DNA of 64,000 nt from Pycnopodia helianthoides (Eukaryota; Echinodermata; Asteroidea; Forcipulatida; Asteriidae): contig CM063251.1 in assembly GCA_032158295.1 (NCBI GenBank), positions 13,157,757 through 13,221,756 of the forward strand, in the 5' to 3' direction. Numbering within the stretch: the stretch's first letter is position 1; each line of letters opens with the position of its first letter. The translations under genes were made by a program, and so were the position numbers. This document shows, piece by piece, positions 44,846 to 57,600 of this stretch. The notes beneath the pieces are model-generated. The model was given only the letters and a program-made list of their open reading frames with translations. It was not told where the DNA came from and made no database searches.

Positions 44846-46899
44846 AATGCACCTGTTCCTTCACTGGTAGTTTTGTATTTTTTTATCATCTTTCAAGGGG
44901 CATTCTTCACAAAAAAATACAGATGTTGAAATTGGGCATCACCATTTTTTTTTAAGTTGTTAACAGTCAGATATTTTATGCTTAAATTTGTCCGACCTGC
45001 GGAACAGTTTCCACAAATTATTTCAATGATGGAGTTTAAGTCCGCAAAACAATGGAAACAGAATAAATAGGGAGGCGGTGTTTTATCTCCTGATCAACCA
45101 CGCATAATGTATTTTTGACAGCGTAAGATGAAGAGCCGTGCCGTTTTGCCGTCGCTCTCTCTCAGCTCAATCTTTATTTTTCACTCTTAAGGCTTTAGGG
45201 AGAATACGTCTCCCACCCTTTTAGCCTGATGGTTCTTCATTTCTGAAAGATTCAGTGGGCTGAACTAACAGATTGCCACAGCAGATTTCAAGATCTGACA
45301 TCTGTACTGTCAAAAAGTGGGATGACTTTGAATAATTTGTTTTCTCTTCTTTTTCTTCTTCTTCTTTCTTTTGATGGAGAAGTAGAGGGAAAGTCTATGC
45401 TCTCGGTTTTCAAATGTTGGGGTTCTGTACAGTGTTTTCAGAGCAGCGGTTTTTACTCATTATTTCATCTGTTATAGGACGGGAGCGAGAATCTCATTTT
45501 CTTTCATAGAAACGAATGTCTTCAAGATTTCACGTGCGGAGTCGACAGTCATAAATCTTCGGAAAAGGAATTTACTGCATTCATTGAATGTAACACTTTG
45601 TTGAGAGACGAGAAAGCGGAAACGATTCTTGACTTTGCATTCTAATCATGACTCTGGTATGTCGACTGGGCTACTTGATATTTCCAACGATACCTGGACG
45701 ATGTCAGTTAACAGCGTAAGAATTTGGTCCGTGAACGGGTAATCCCAAACCTTCAAAAATTTTTGTAAAAGCTGTTGGTTCTGGCATTTTAAGAATTTGG
45801 TTTCATTTGTTTACTTCGGTTTCTATACCATCGCGTATTTGTTCATATAAGTCTATTATTTTTCAAGTGATGGGTATACCACTAGTCATTATAGCAATTT
45901 ATGTAATAATAGCTGTAATTTACTATTTATAAAACTACATATGACAAACAATTTGACAAACAATCTCCCTTTTTCTAATCCTGTCTGGCATAGTATAATC
46001 ATTGTTGATGAAAAATCATAAAGCTAAATGTTGGTACAACGTAAACACAACTCGGCCGTTTCTTTCTGTCCATTAAAAAGCGGTTAATTTGAGCTGCCAG
46101 GAAGACGGCCGACCTGATGTTTTATTCCCCCGTCGAAATTCGCCGCTGAAAAGTTCAAACAACTGAGGCTCAATCGTAATGGCGTACATAAACAAACTGC
46201 ACCTGTGAATTAACAGACTAAGTACATGAGGCTGACGGATGTTGGCATAAATTAAACGCATACTGCGTGGCCGACTAGACAAACTCATGCAGTTTGTGTC
46301 ACGGTGAATTGGTTTACCTCTCAGTTGTTGGCTGATACGAGATGGAGGGGGGATATGTATTTGTTTTTCTCCTGGTAATGTTGCGGTGTTGATCGGCGGA
46401 CTGACTTCCCCAAGGGAGCCTTCCTGGTATGATGTAATATCACAAATGATCAATGGGGCTTGTGATTGCCATGTTGTGAAAACAGTTAACTCCTGCAAGA
46501 TGCATGCGGGGGGGATGTCGTCCGTGAACATCACCACATTCTGATTATTTTGCAGGTATTGATAGTTCCTCCAATGTGCGAATAATTTGCATTGCCCCCA
46601 GAGGGTATGAACACCACCTGAAAACAGTGGCAAGGTGTTTTTTTGCGTTGTCTACTTGAGAACTCCAAAAGCAAATCCTGTAGCTGTACTCTGCATCCCA
46701 TTTATACATTTTCCAGACTGTAGTAAGGTTTTGCGGTGACACGGTGTACATGAAATGTAACTCTATAAGTTGTGGTGTTCTGAAAAGAACGGGTGGTGTA
46801 GCAACTCATTTCGATCAGGAATTCAGGGGAAAAAAAAATAAAATTGGGGGGATTCTCTTTCATGATTGAACCATCCGAATGCATAGGACACATGGTTTA
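44846..46899. other. unassigned non-coding DNA including the longest open frame of the window
   Basis: A 186-codon minus-strand frame spans 46073-46633. It has no signal peptide, repeat or motif I recognise, and its ends are not obvious splice sites. (CTT)n run near 45350-45370. Otherwise nothing recognised. Confidence 0.35.
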
Positions 46900-47020
46900 A
46901 TGCCCCAGCAAGCAAGAGATTTGGGTAATGTGTTTCCGTCAAGAGTGAGATGGGATTCGAACCCCCACATTTTTGCACCACCAAAACTTGAGGCTGATGC
47001 GCTCGAGTCTTCCGCTTGTC
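46900..47020 (-). repeat. tRNA-Leu(CAA)-like pseudogene or SINE head
   Basis: On the minus strand, 47020-46939 reads GACAAGCGG..., an anticodon region CCTCAAGTTTTGG, a long variable arm and GGGTTCGAATCCC. The order, CAA anticodon and long variable arm fit tRNA-Leu. The acceptor strands (GACAAG and CTTGAC) pair at five of six positions. The D-arm is damaged, so it is not functional. Sequence continuing to about 46900 may be a SINE body, but no second copy was found. Confidence 0.55.
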
Positions 47021-47744
47021 ATTTCACAATAAAGTAGAGTAGTTCAAATAGTTTTGAAGAGATGTTTTTGTCATTGTTTTTGAACTCCCCGGCTCATAAA
47101 TAGAATTTACAGAGATTATCGATGCCATGCATGATGTATTATGAAGATTATGTTGTCAGAAGATGAAAATACTTGACTCTAGGTTTCCAATGCATCCATC
47201 TTGCCATCTAATGATGAAGAAGTACTTTAACGCTAAACCCGTCTGTGAATGTACACGCTGTATGTTGACTTCGTATGTGTGCTCCAGCTTGGAGAACCTT
47301 TTAACTCTAATTCCCCAGGGAACCAGTCTGTCCAGAGTTGAATGCCCCTGAGTAACATTCTCTCTCTCTCCCCTCTCTCTCTCTCTCTCTCCATGCTCTC
47401 ATATCCCGATAACAGTAGTGTGCCCTTCCATTAGCTCCAAAAGACAAACCTTATGCTAAATGAATATTGAATACCACTCATTTTTAGACGGCTTTGCAGT
47501 TGGCATTGTTTGCATTCGGAGTGGACTAGAAGTCAGTACGTGGAGGTTTTTAGTTTTTTGTGTCGCATGGTTTTGTACTTATGACCATCATCTGGAACCT
47601 GTTAAGAATCGGAAGCAATTTGCATTCGGTAAGGGGGGGGGGTTGTTCAGTTCCTTTGGGGGGGGGGAAGTCATTTGTAAATTTTTATAAAAAGTAGTGG
47701 TCTACTTTGCTGTTCAAAACAATAAGGTATGAAACAGCCATCAG
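47021..47744. other. unassigned non-coding DNA with CT microsatellite
   Basis: (CT)n at 47359-47391 and G runs at 47633-47643 and 47660-47668. No gene recognised. Confidence 0.45.
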
Positions 47745-47915
47745 GGACCATTTTCATATGGCTGCTTTAAACAAGCAAAAGAAAATATAAACAAAAACAG
47801 GACACCAGTCACAGACAGTACATGTACATGTGACGTGGTATTTGGCCTGGTTACCTTATTCTCTGGTAAGCATATAATTGTCTACAGCTATACTTGTGCT
47901 TAAGCTGGGTCTGCT
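47745..47915 (-). mobile_element. GGGCCC-family repeat, diverged
   Basis: Interior words CAGTCACAGACAGTACATGTACATGTGAC, GGTATTTGGCCTGGTTACC, TTATTCTCTGGTAAGCA and TTGTGCTTAAGC follow 39495-39653 in the same orientation. Both termini have drifted. Confidence 0.5.
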
Positions 47916-49270
47916 GGTTGTAATTGTGTTTTCAGAGCTTGCTGTAGGTTGGTATGAATTGACTGCATCCCTTGGTTCTAAGACAAAGCCTTGAATCAAG
48001 ATCTGACACTTCACCATCCCCCATATTTTTTCCAAGTATCAATCTAGGCCAGTATCCAATCTAAGGTGGTGTCATTTAAGACTAGACCGATGTTATTAAC
48101 AGCACCCATTGATCCTTGTTCATTTCATCAAGGTTTATAATCGAGTCTTTTTTTTTTAAATACAAGAGCCACCGATGATGCATTTCTTTCTCTTCGTCAC
48201 CCCCATTCTTCGGGAAATCGATTGCCAATTGCACTGCCGTGCCCAACTAATTGTTTTATCAATGCTAATTAACAGCCTTGTCGATTTTGCAGACCATGGC
48301 GGCCAGGTCATCTTTTATTACTGGTCCTCCTCCTTGCACTGTCACAATGGCCGCCTGCACACGCAGGGCTTGACATCAAACGCACAATACCTGGACACCC
48401 CCTGGCTAGTGCATCCATCAGAGAAACCAAGCTCTGGGAAATTCAGATCAAAAGTACATTTTGTATGGCTTGTAGTCATACTGTACGTTGGCCCTGTGTC
48501 TATGATTATGGACTGAATATGTGGGGATTTTTTCACACAAAACAAACAAATTTGTAGCTGCACTGCAGCTTTGCTGGTAGGCTTGAACCTCGATCTTCTC
48601 CCAGTCCTGCTACACATAATTTGCATATTTGGGGGATGTTATTTGATGGGTCTGACTATCAGACTGAAGTGATGGTGCTCTTTAAAAAAAAAAGCGGGGT
48701 TGTATAATGCTTGATATGGCTTCAAACCAGCTACCTCAAGATGAATGATCATTTGCATTAACAATTCTGAAGAACACTGGTTGGCTTCAGGTCGTTGCGC
48801 TACCAAAAAGGAAAAATATCGGGAAACCAATTGCAAGAATACAACCCTAACTGACAGACATGTAGTATATGTCTGGTAACCAGTTTCTTCTGAGAAGAGT
48901 TTCGCTGTGCTTGAAACATCTCTGTGAACTTTGACCCCGACATCGATGCAGTTTACCTTGTCACAGAAGACGGAAAAGGTGACGGCAGACTTTGTCTTTG
49001 ACTTTGTGTTTCCCACTTTTTATTTTGATGCGGAGTCATGGCGAACAGTCATGGCTCCGTCGTCTACACATAAACAGCACCCCCCTGTCTGTTATGTCAC
49101 CCCACAGTTCATGATGGTTTGTACCAAAAGGCGATTACCGGGGAATTAATTCACCCCTAACACCTTAAGCTTCTAAAAATTAATTGGCAGCTCACCGACG
49201 AGCATAATGAGCTTGTGAATAGAGGAATATTGCGCCTAGGAGTACCTCATGAAACATGACAAGCTCATCA
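47916..49270. promoter_or_regulatory. candidate conserved non-coding DNA (unproven)
   Basis: Free of recognised repeats, with balanced composition and clustered homeodomain-type words (CTAATTG, GCTAATTAAC, GGGAATTAATTCACC, AAAATTAATTGG) around 48246-48280 and 49140-49180, next to a T-box-like TCACCCCTAACACC. Frames here (113 and 125 codons) have no recognisable domain. The regulatory reading is inference from composition; nothing in one sequence can prove it. Confidence 0.2.
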
Positions 49271-52200
49271 GTTAATAATAGGGCCCTTTACCCATATGTC
49301 GCCATTTTCTCCGCAGTAAAGTGATCCAAATTGTGCTGTACAAATTTTAATGGCTCGCTGTAAAACATTGAATTATGGGGAATGCTTTCAAGCCTGCATT
49401 TAGCAAATTGATTTGTTGTAAAATAGCTTTATCATCTAGTCAAAAATTTTGCTGAATCTCATGCATTGTTTCCGTTTGCAAAACAAAACAAAAAATTGAG
49501 AAAAAGAACCCATTAACATCATTTCCAATAATTTTTAAAACAAGTGCTTCTTAAGCGCATTACTCCATGAATTGACATGAGAAATTTGTCTGTCGAAAAA
49601 AAGGGTCCATTTCAAATATATTTCTAGTGCAGGATTAGCCTGGTTGCAACCTTGCTCTCCGAAATGTTTTGATTATTCACGAACCTGTCTTCAAGCACTG
49701 AGCTGTTTGACAGTTCGACTTGGGATTTGCATGCAGAATCTCACATTGTTTATCAATGCCTTTTGTGCCCAAATGCGCTTTGCTGGGCGAGAGTACTTGA
49801 ACATCAAGATCGAATATGCCCCGTTTTTTTTCGGTGCAGTTTCCGAAAGGTGAGAATTATCTTGTGTCTTCAAGTCCGGTTTTCCCCGTGTCTTTTTAGT
49901 CTTAGTGCACTTTCCATCCAGCTAAGATCAGATTGGTGTATCGCCCCAGGCTACCACACTAATGGGATATTGAAGACTAGAGTCAAAGAGTTGGATTTCT
50001 CTTTTGACAAGATGAGCGCAGATGTGGATGGATTGGAGCACCTTCTTTTTTTCTTTTCTTTTTACGGGAGGGCGAGATGTTATTGCCTCCGTATATATCA
50101 TTTGATGTTATTACATTTTTCTGCTTGAGCATCTACCAATACCGTTGTAACCATGTAACCAAGTGTGTTTCTTCGGCGGAGCTTCCACCCCTTCATCAAG
50201 CCCCCCTCTCCCTCCCCCCAGCTTACACTAACTGTTTTTCTAACCCTGTTCCTGTTTGTCACATCATGGTTGCCAAGCACCATGGGGCTCCTCTCCTCAT
50301 GCTGGTGTGAAGTGAAATCCAAAGCTCTTGGGAAGAGTTGAAGACATCCGAGATGGAGACAGATCAGATGGTGGCAGATGGTACAATGAGAACCGAGAAC
50401 CAAGACGTCTGATACCATATCTACCTCACTGCTCCCCTTAGTCATCTTAAAGATGCCGTACTGGTTTTTTTTGTGGGTTTTTTTTTTTCCTCAATAAATA
50501 CATGGATTTTATTTTATTTTATCAGAAAGTATTTGGGTTTTTTGTTCCAACAGTGAACGATTTCATTTGGATAGCATAGAAGAAGCAAAACACTACACCA
50601 AATGGATCACAATTGCTACTATCAAAAAATCATCACATGCTACTCAGTATTAGCATTCTGTGTGCACAAAACCTGTTCAGACCCGAAGATTTAGCTGTGC
50701 GGAACTTGCTTGACGAAATGGTTCCCAGACCAACTATCACTCATGATGAGAAGTCTGAGCTTCAACTGGATCTATTCTTCAGTTCCTTTCCATTACAACA
50801 TGTAGCCATACTGCATTCTGTATTTTACAGATGCAACCCTGATGATGTCATTTACGTGCCCAGTAGAGCTGTAATAAATTACGCTTGTTATTATTTAATA
50901 TTTTTGCGTTTGCAGTTACCCTTAATGTAACAATGGAAGCCAGCAGAGGCGAAAATTTTCTGTTTTACAATGACAACGGGAAGGCTCAGTGTTGTTTTGG
51001 GGAAATTGTTTGTGGAAGCTCTATAAATTGTTTAATCGTTTAAATCAGCCGTAATGACTACAACGATCCTGCGGTTATCCCACACAGTCTGCATCATCAA
51101 CCCAAGATTGGTTTGGCCGACACCCCACTCTAGGGGTAGTCAAGAGAGCCTCTTGCCTAGGGTCTGTGTGGAGAGGGCTTTCGGGGTTCACAGATACTTG
51201 TGGGTTAGTCATAATTGGAAATTTTTTTGCATTTTAGCAACCTGTCGTATCAGTGCTGTTATTGAGACATTTTTTTTTTTTTTAATGACTGTGAATCTCG
51301 GCTGAAATTAAAACTAATAAGCCTGCCTCTCATAGAAACCCCTAACCATGCGAGGAATTGTATACTTTCCCAAAGAGTGGATATCTCTTTCTTGCTCGTT
51401 AAGACCGTTAACGATCTTCCTGTACTAGTTAGTCTGTTCGCAGTGCATCCGCTAGATCAAGTATCCCATTATCTTGCCTACTTGAAAGTCATTAAACTAT
51501 TCTTGCCTGAGATGGTTTCCGTACTGGCATTGGACTCATAAGTTCGCCAGTGGGGGTGGTATGGCTTTGTTGTCTTACCCCTTGTTAAGATACCTTTTGT
51601 TGGCTCTGACTCTATGAATAAACTTTTCCTCATTTGTGATAGATCCCTACCTGTCTCTATTGGACGCAGTTTTGAGACGTCAGACATTTTTACTCGTGGA
51701 AGTGTAGGCGAGATTGAATATACAATTATAGATGATGTAAGGTTGGAGATTATGAGTTAGTTTCAGTGGTATTTAAAAAAGGACTAAGAAAAAGAAGGGT
51801 ATTGTAGTCAGTTTGTCATTATAATGAAAGTTGTTGTTGGTATTAATTTAATTTAAGGGTTTGTTTTCCCCCTTTTGAGACAGATATTTTGCAATAATCT
51901 CAATTTGTGGAAACTTGGCGACTATATTTTTTTTTTAATTAACCCTAATTCTTTTGAACCGCACTATAGCTTTTTGGATTTCTCTTTTGCAATTAAAGAT
52001 TGCGCGATACACTACAAGTACAACAATTATCGGGATAATGCATGCAGACGTTGAACAACCAAATATCAAATTGTGGCCAACCTTTTGTTCAACCGGGAAC
52101 GGTTGAGCTTCCTAGTTCATAACTGTTCATTTCTAATATCCGGGGCTCAACTAATGAAGCTGTCTGCATCAATTTATAATGCACGTATATATTGGCCGCA

Positions 52201-53955
52201 CGTGATATTAATCAAACTTTTCACAGTTTAACTCTTAAGCATATACGTTGTTTTGTCTTAAGTTGGAAATAATGAATTACCTAATCTATCCAGTTTATAA
52301 GTGCCATGTGTTTCAGTGCGTTGAACCGAGCGTTCATGAGCGATATAAAAATGAAAGTAGATTTGTGCGTAGCTTTTTACGGATCATCGCTGTGGTTGAA
52401 TTATCTGAACAGAAAAGTGAGCGTTGTTAGGGCTACATTTGAACTTGTTTTCATTGTATGCAAACTTCCATAGCAATCAGCTATTTTGTGTTCACTATTT
52501 GGGGGTAATTTTTTCCTGTTCACTTTGTGAACTGTTTATGTATTCTGCTAAGGTGATTAATTGATGACGACTTGAATTATTTCTTTGTTTTTTTAAACAG
52601 GTGTTTGTGTAAAGAGTCCTTTATCTCGTTCAGTCCGTTGGGGTTACCTGTACTTTTAAGGGTGTGACATTTGTCTATTGGTACAAGTTGATTAGGAAAT
52701 GACACGTTGTATAATGCCCTTGATATAATCATAGAGAAAGGACAGTTTTCGCTATGATATAATCATCACTTTGGTGGCATGACTTATGTTTAGTCTCAAT
52801 ATCAACACTCTTTTTGTGAAACACTTACTCTAGGTTTGTCAATCACAACACACATAGTTTTGGGGTTAATACATTTTATATTCCTGAAATGCTCTTGTGT
52901 TTACGCATATATTCCTTTTGTTCCAATCATGGTTTTTTTTTAAATCAAATGTGAAGTTGGATTCCATGGGTTCTTGTCAGATGACACAACCTTCATTTTG
53001 CTTTTATTCACAACATGTTGCCCTTATATAAAAAAAATATCACAAAAAACCTTGAGAGTTGAACAAGCAAATGCCTCAATTTGACCACAAAAAAATGCAT
53101 CATCAGCCTTGGTTCCAATCTAGATTTAGATGAAAAAGACAGATAACGCATGACTTTTTTAAAAGATAATACTTCACTTATTGACTATGGGAGAGGCATG
53201 CAATTGAGGCACTACAAGGTCATACCATATTAACAGGAGGTAGAAAGGAAGCAAAGCTCAAAAAAGGAATTGTCGTGCGACATCAATTTGCATGCAACAT
53301 TTAAAGTGGACCCAGCACAGGCTATGAGGCGCAGTCTTTTGTTACGTTTGCTGTTTTTACGGAGCGGAATGGCTTTTTGGTGGTCTTATCAGGGAGGGAT
53401 TAAAATGGAAGAGACACAGTTTGTTGTGTTGTTCTTGTCAATCATCTCGAGAATTGGGTTGCCCAGAGACAAAGTACCAACCAAAATATGGAATGTTTTG
53501 TTTGAAATGTCAATGGCGAAATGAAAAAGCCTGCCACGGCCGGCCCTTTTGTCTCGGCCATTAAGGCTTCCTCCAGGGGGGATATTTTATTACGGAAAGC
53601 AGCAGCCAATGCTAAAAACGGAATTTGAAGAATCATAAGCTTGGTTTGGTTTTTTTGTTGTTGTTTTTTGTGGGTTTTTTTTCACCAGGAAAATATTTGC
53701 GCACATACAAGTTTCAAGATCGTAAAATGACTTCCATTTGATGATTGAGAGCAGGCCGACATGTACACACAGTGTTGGTTCAATTAATCGAAAATAGAAA
53801 ATGAAATCATACAGACTGTTGCAAACTCAACGTCACCAAAATAATGTCGGAAAACACAAACAATTGACTGTATTTTTTTGCCGTGTGAGGGCGCTTTCAA
53901 TGGTTCATCACAGTTACATTTATAGCTTGTTTTGACTGTATGTTGTTTTCTCATA
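49271..53955. other. unassigned non-coding DNA, 4.7 kb
   Basis: Poly-T runs near 50480, 51272, 51930 and 53650. A 105-codon plus frame at 50613-50930 looks somewhat protein-like (charged segment LFRPEDLAVRNLLDEM) but matches no family I know and has no defended splice sites. Confidence 0.35.
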
Positions 53956-54230
53956 TCAATGGCCAATCACAATGAAAAAAAATATTTATTTTATTTTTAT
54001 TTATTTATTTATTGACCTAACCAACAGCGGACGAGCCGCCAATTACAGGAAAGGGTAATATTTGTTTTACTTGTTTCGCATCACGTAAATATGGTTTACA
54101 TATGCCCTCATGCGGTAAAAAATACTGCGAGATGAGTTTCATTACTTGATGTTAGTGTATGATATGACACGACCCCGAGAAGGAGGTGGCTGTAAGATTT
54201 GTTTTAATCCCTTAAAGTGATGTCGATGCC
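53956..54230. other. TTTA microsatellite and unassigned DNA
   Basis: (TTTA)n at about 53983-54014; otherwise nothing recognised. Confidence 0.6.
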
Positions 54231-54600
54231 ACATTCAGTTGTACCACAGAGCAATGCTTATTTGTATGTAAAAGGACTGAGGAATGGCAACTGTTAAACT
54301 CTTCCCTCTGTCTGACCATTCAATATCATCCACTGTGGTTTTAAATGACAGGTAAAACCATGCCAGCCTGCAATATGATATCACTTGGTAAATGCATTTT
54401 ACACAGTACTCGGTCAACCCCTCCTGCTGTCTGACCACTCAATACCATCCACTGTGGTATTAAAGTACGGCTCGAACTATGCCAGCCTGCAGTTGTGCCG
54501 TTCTACGCAACCCGTGCAGTTGGAATGGTTTCAAATGGTCGGGCAACTCGCTGGACAATGTTACCCAGAGTAAAAAAAGGATTGTACTCGAACCCATCAG
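54231..54600 (+). repeat. repeat with a 119-bp tandem duplication, related to 29342-29492
   Basis: CTGTCTGACCATTCAATATCATCCACTGTGG...ATGCCAGCCTGCA occurs twice with a period of 119 bp (54309 and 54428). It is followed by AGTTGTGCCGTTCTACGCAACCC and TTTCAAATGGTCGGGCAACTCGCTGG, which match 29420-29492. Near the end TACTCGAACCC resembles a decayed tRNA B box on the minus strand, so the family may be tRNA-derived; that is uncertain. Confidence 0.7.
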
Positions 54601-57600
54601 AGAGATTTTTTAGCTGTAAATGGTGGAAACAGCTCTTAATGTAATAGGTCTGCGTTGTGGCACGGTCAGTGAGTTGGACATTTTTCCCCCCACTACCCAT
54701 CTGTCTGCAGTGTATAATTAGTCAACCTTAACATCAGGGAGCAGTAGCAGAGTAAGCCGATACCAACATGAGCTTATCCTTGATGAGATGTTCACATTGT
54801 ATTTAGTGGAAGGAGTACGCTAAAAAAAAATGAAGGAAAAAAAAAAAAACAGGCCAGTTATTCGCCTGTTAATAACATTACCCTCCCAGCAGGGGAAAGG
54901 AAACTAAAAAATTCCCATGGTCATTGTTGGCACTTCATGAGATAGAACACTGAAACATTTATAGAAAATATTTCCATTGAAAACATTGTGAAGATGGTGG
55001 AAAAAAATATATACATGATTCAAAATTAATGTCCTTCATCAGAGTGAGAAACAATTTTACCCCTTAATGGATTGTTCTCCTCGTACACTTATTTTGTAAT
55101 AATATAGAAGGGAATGCTTTTGACAGTAGGTTCTCCATTCACTTTGAAATAATCGTCCTTGAATTCTCTGCCAACACCACGAACCATCTGGAGCTCATGA
55201 TTATTCATACAATCATGGCCGCGCTTAAAATAATCCACGATAACCAATGCCACGAGAGCAGTTGAAATCTCTCTGACCAACAAAAAAAAAACACACATAT
55301 AGGTATATACGTATATTAAGGCAAGTTGATGTGATTAATTTGGAAACCCGTGTATAAAATGCAGGGCAGTTCCAGACCGAGTCTCTCATTTCAAAAGTCT
55401 CCGTCAACCTAAATGAACTAATACAGTTAGCCCACAGAAGATTTTCCGTACAAGTACATTTTTTTTCCCGCCTCCAAACAAAGTGCTGTATTTAATTTGT
55501 CACGTAGGAAGTATGTCCGTGCCTCGGACAAATAGTTGATGTCAAAGCATGAATACTCCCAAGAAAAAAAAAAAAATTATTTAGGAGGTTAATTCCTGCG
55601 AAATAAATTTACATTCATACGGGTGGAATCTTTTGTAATTTTCAATCACTTACCGAACGCGGCTCGGGAGGATGTGCCTTAGATATTAGGAGGAGCAAAC
55701 AAACTACGCTTTCAGAAAAGTGTGTGCGATCACTTTCCAAGAATATTTAACGTGAAAGAATTAACACATTTTATATTTGACATACAAATAATGTGAAAGC
55801 AGAGAAATTCGCTTCTAAGATTAGTCAAGATTTTTTTTTTTTTTTTTTTTTTTTAATATTTTTGGCCGGAGCTGAATCTGAAAAGGTTTTAATGCCTACG
55901 TACAAAGTGCTTTTATTCCCCATTATAAAAAATAAATTAGAAAACACCCAAGAAGTGCGTAATCTTTTAAGACACTCAAATCTTCAAAGAATTTTTCTTT
56001 GATATGCGAGAACGTGACCCGGCAGACACCATCGCTATTTCATTCGACTCTCCGAATCCGAAGCGCAAGAGGGGAAGATGTAGAATTCAAGTGGTCATAT
56101 CAATCAGCATGTATTGCAGTATGTTTATTTATAATGCATGGCTCTGAACATGGTCTAACTCTGTGGTATTTGTGACAGCATGCAGCGACGTCATTTACTT
56201 GGGGGTCTATAGAGTCTTTGATCAGCGGTGTGTATATCATCCAGAGGGCGGCTGCAATATTATTATTTTTTTCTCTCTCTTTTGTTTTCATCGAGGGTAC
56301 GACTTTCTAGGTTGATTGAAATTTATTTATGCCAGAAGTTGGCATTAATCTGAAAAATACACTTGCAGAGGGGAAGACATGAATGATTGCAACTTAGCAA
56401 TGATTGAAATGCCGGATGCACAACAACGTTTGGATAAATTAGAGTAATTCAGAGAGATCAACCTCCCTGTTGGTTGGTTGTGTGGTTTTTTTTCCTCTTC
56501 TCTCTCCTCTCACAGTGGTTTGTTTAAGTTTACTTTGAGGGCTAGAAATCGTTGTGTCCGTCCAGTGTGTATTGTCCAGGTTGAAGGACATCAGATTTGG
56601 GTTTTATATCTGTGAAACTTATCTGTAGCCATGGTATATGGCATTGTGATCGCTTTGTCATTGAAGTCAGAGTCTGTTCACCCAGCGTATTTCTGTTGAT
56701 GAGGAGTCTCCAAGTGTTGCTAGGAGGGTTGGCTACAAATCGTAGCTAACTCTGGCTTACAGTATCTCTAAGCTGGACATCTTTGAAAATTGATCTCTCC
56801 TGAAGAAACTCTCATCTTTTGTTGGATGTTTTCTTCACGATGACAACTATTGCGGGTACTGTATTGTGTTTTTTAAGGTTGATTCGCAGAGGACAGTAAA
56901 ACCCACTTCCCCTACAGAGTTCAAAATGAAGATACAACACACAAAAGTAGACAGAGATCTTGGTTAAGAGTTAATAATATTGTTTGAATGTTTGTGTTTG
57001 TTTTTCTTCATGGGGAGTGAAATGTTAGACAGTGAATAGACAATTTTCCAGAAGTGTTCATTGATTTTGACTCTGGTCCCAGTGTATATTTTCAGCCTAT
57101 ACATAAGCACAGACAGGTTTGTTTGCTGATTAGAGAAAATGTCTGGATACCCTGCATTCGGGTTTCAGCGCTGCAGTAGTCAGTTGCACTCTGTTAAAAC
57201 ATGGCCAGACTCCTGCAGTCATACCCTAGATCATAATCGATATATGATACCCGCGAGCTTTTACAACAGTTGAGTTGAAGGCCCATACAAAAGCATTGTG
57301 TGCAAAGCTTTTGTTTGCACCCCTCACCATGGACTGTGAGATAAATCGCCCTCGCAGCTCGGGAATAGTGAGGGGGGTAAGTGTTAACATAAGCAGGCAC
57401 AATGGACGGGATAAATGAGTGTATGGAAAAGATGAACGGATTAGCTGTGTTTGGGAGAAGAGGATTAGGGCTTCTGGAAGAACCACTTGTATCTACAGCC
57501 GCGAGAGATCCGTGCATTGAGATGCCCTGACGGTGTTGTACTAACACAGCAGTTTACACCATTAAGGGGCTCCCTGCGTTGACTCATCAATTGCCCCTCT

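Noticed and set aside
50613..50930. 105-codon frame with a protein-like charged segment
   Set aside because: I could match it to no family and saw no defensible exon ends, so it is described only as unassigned.
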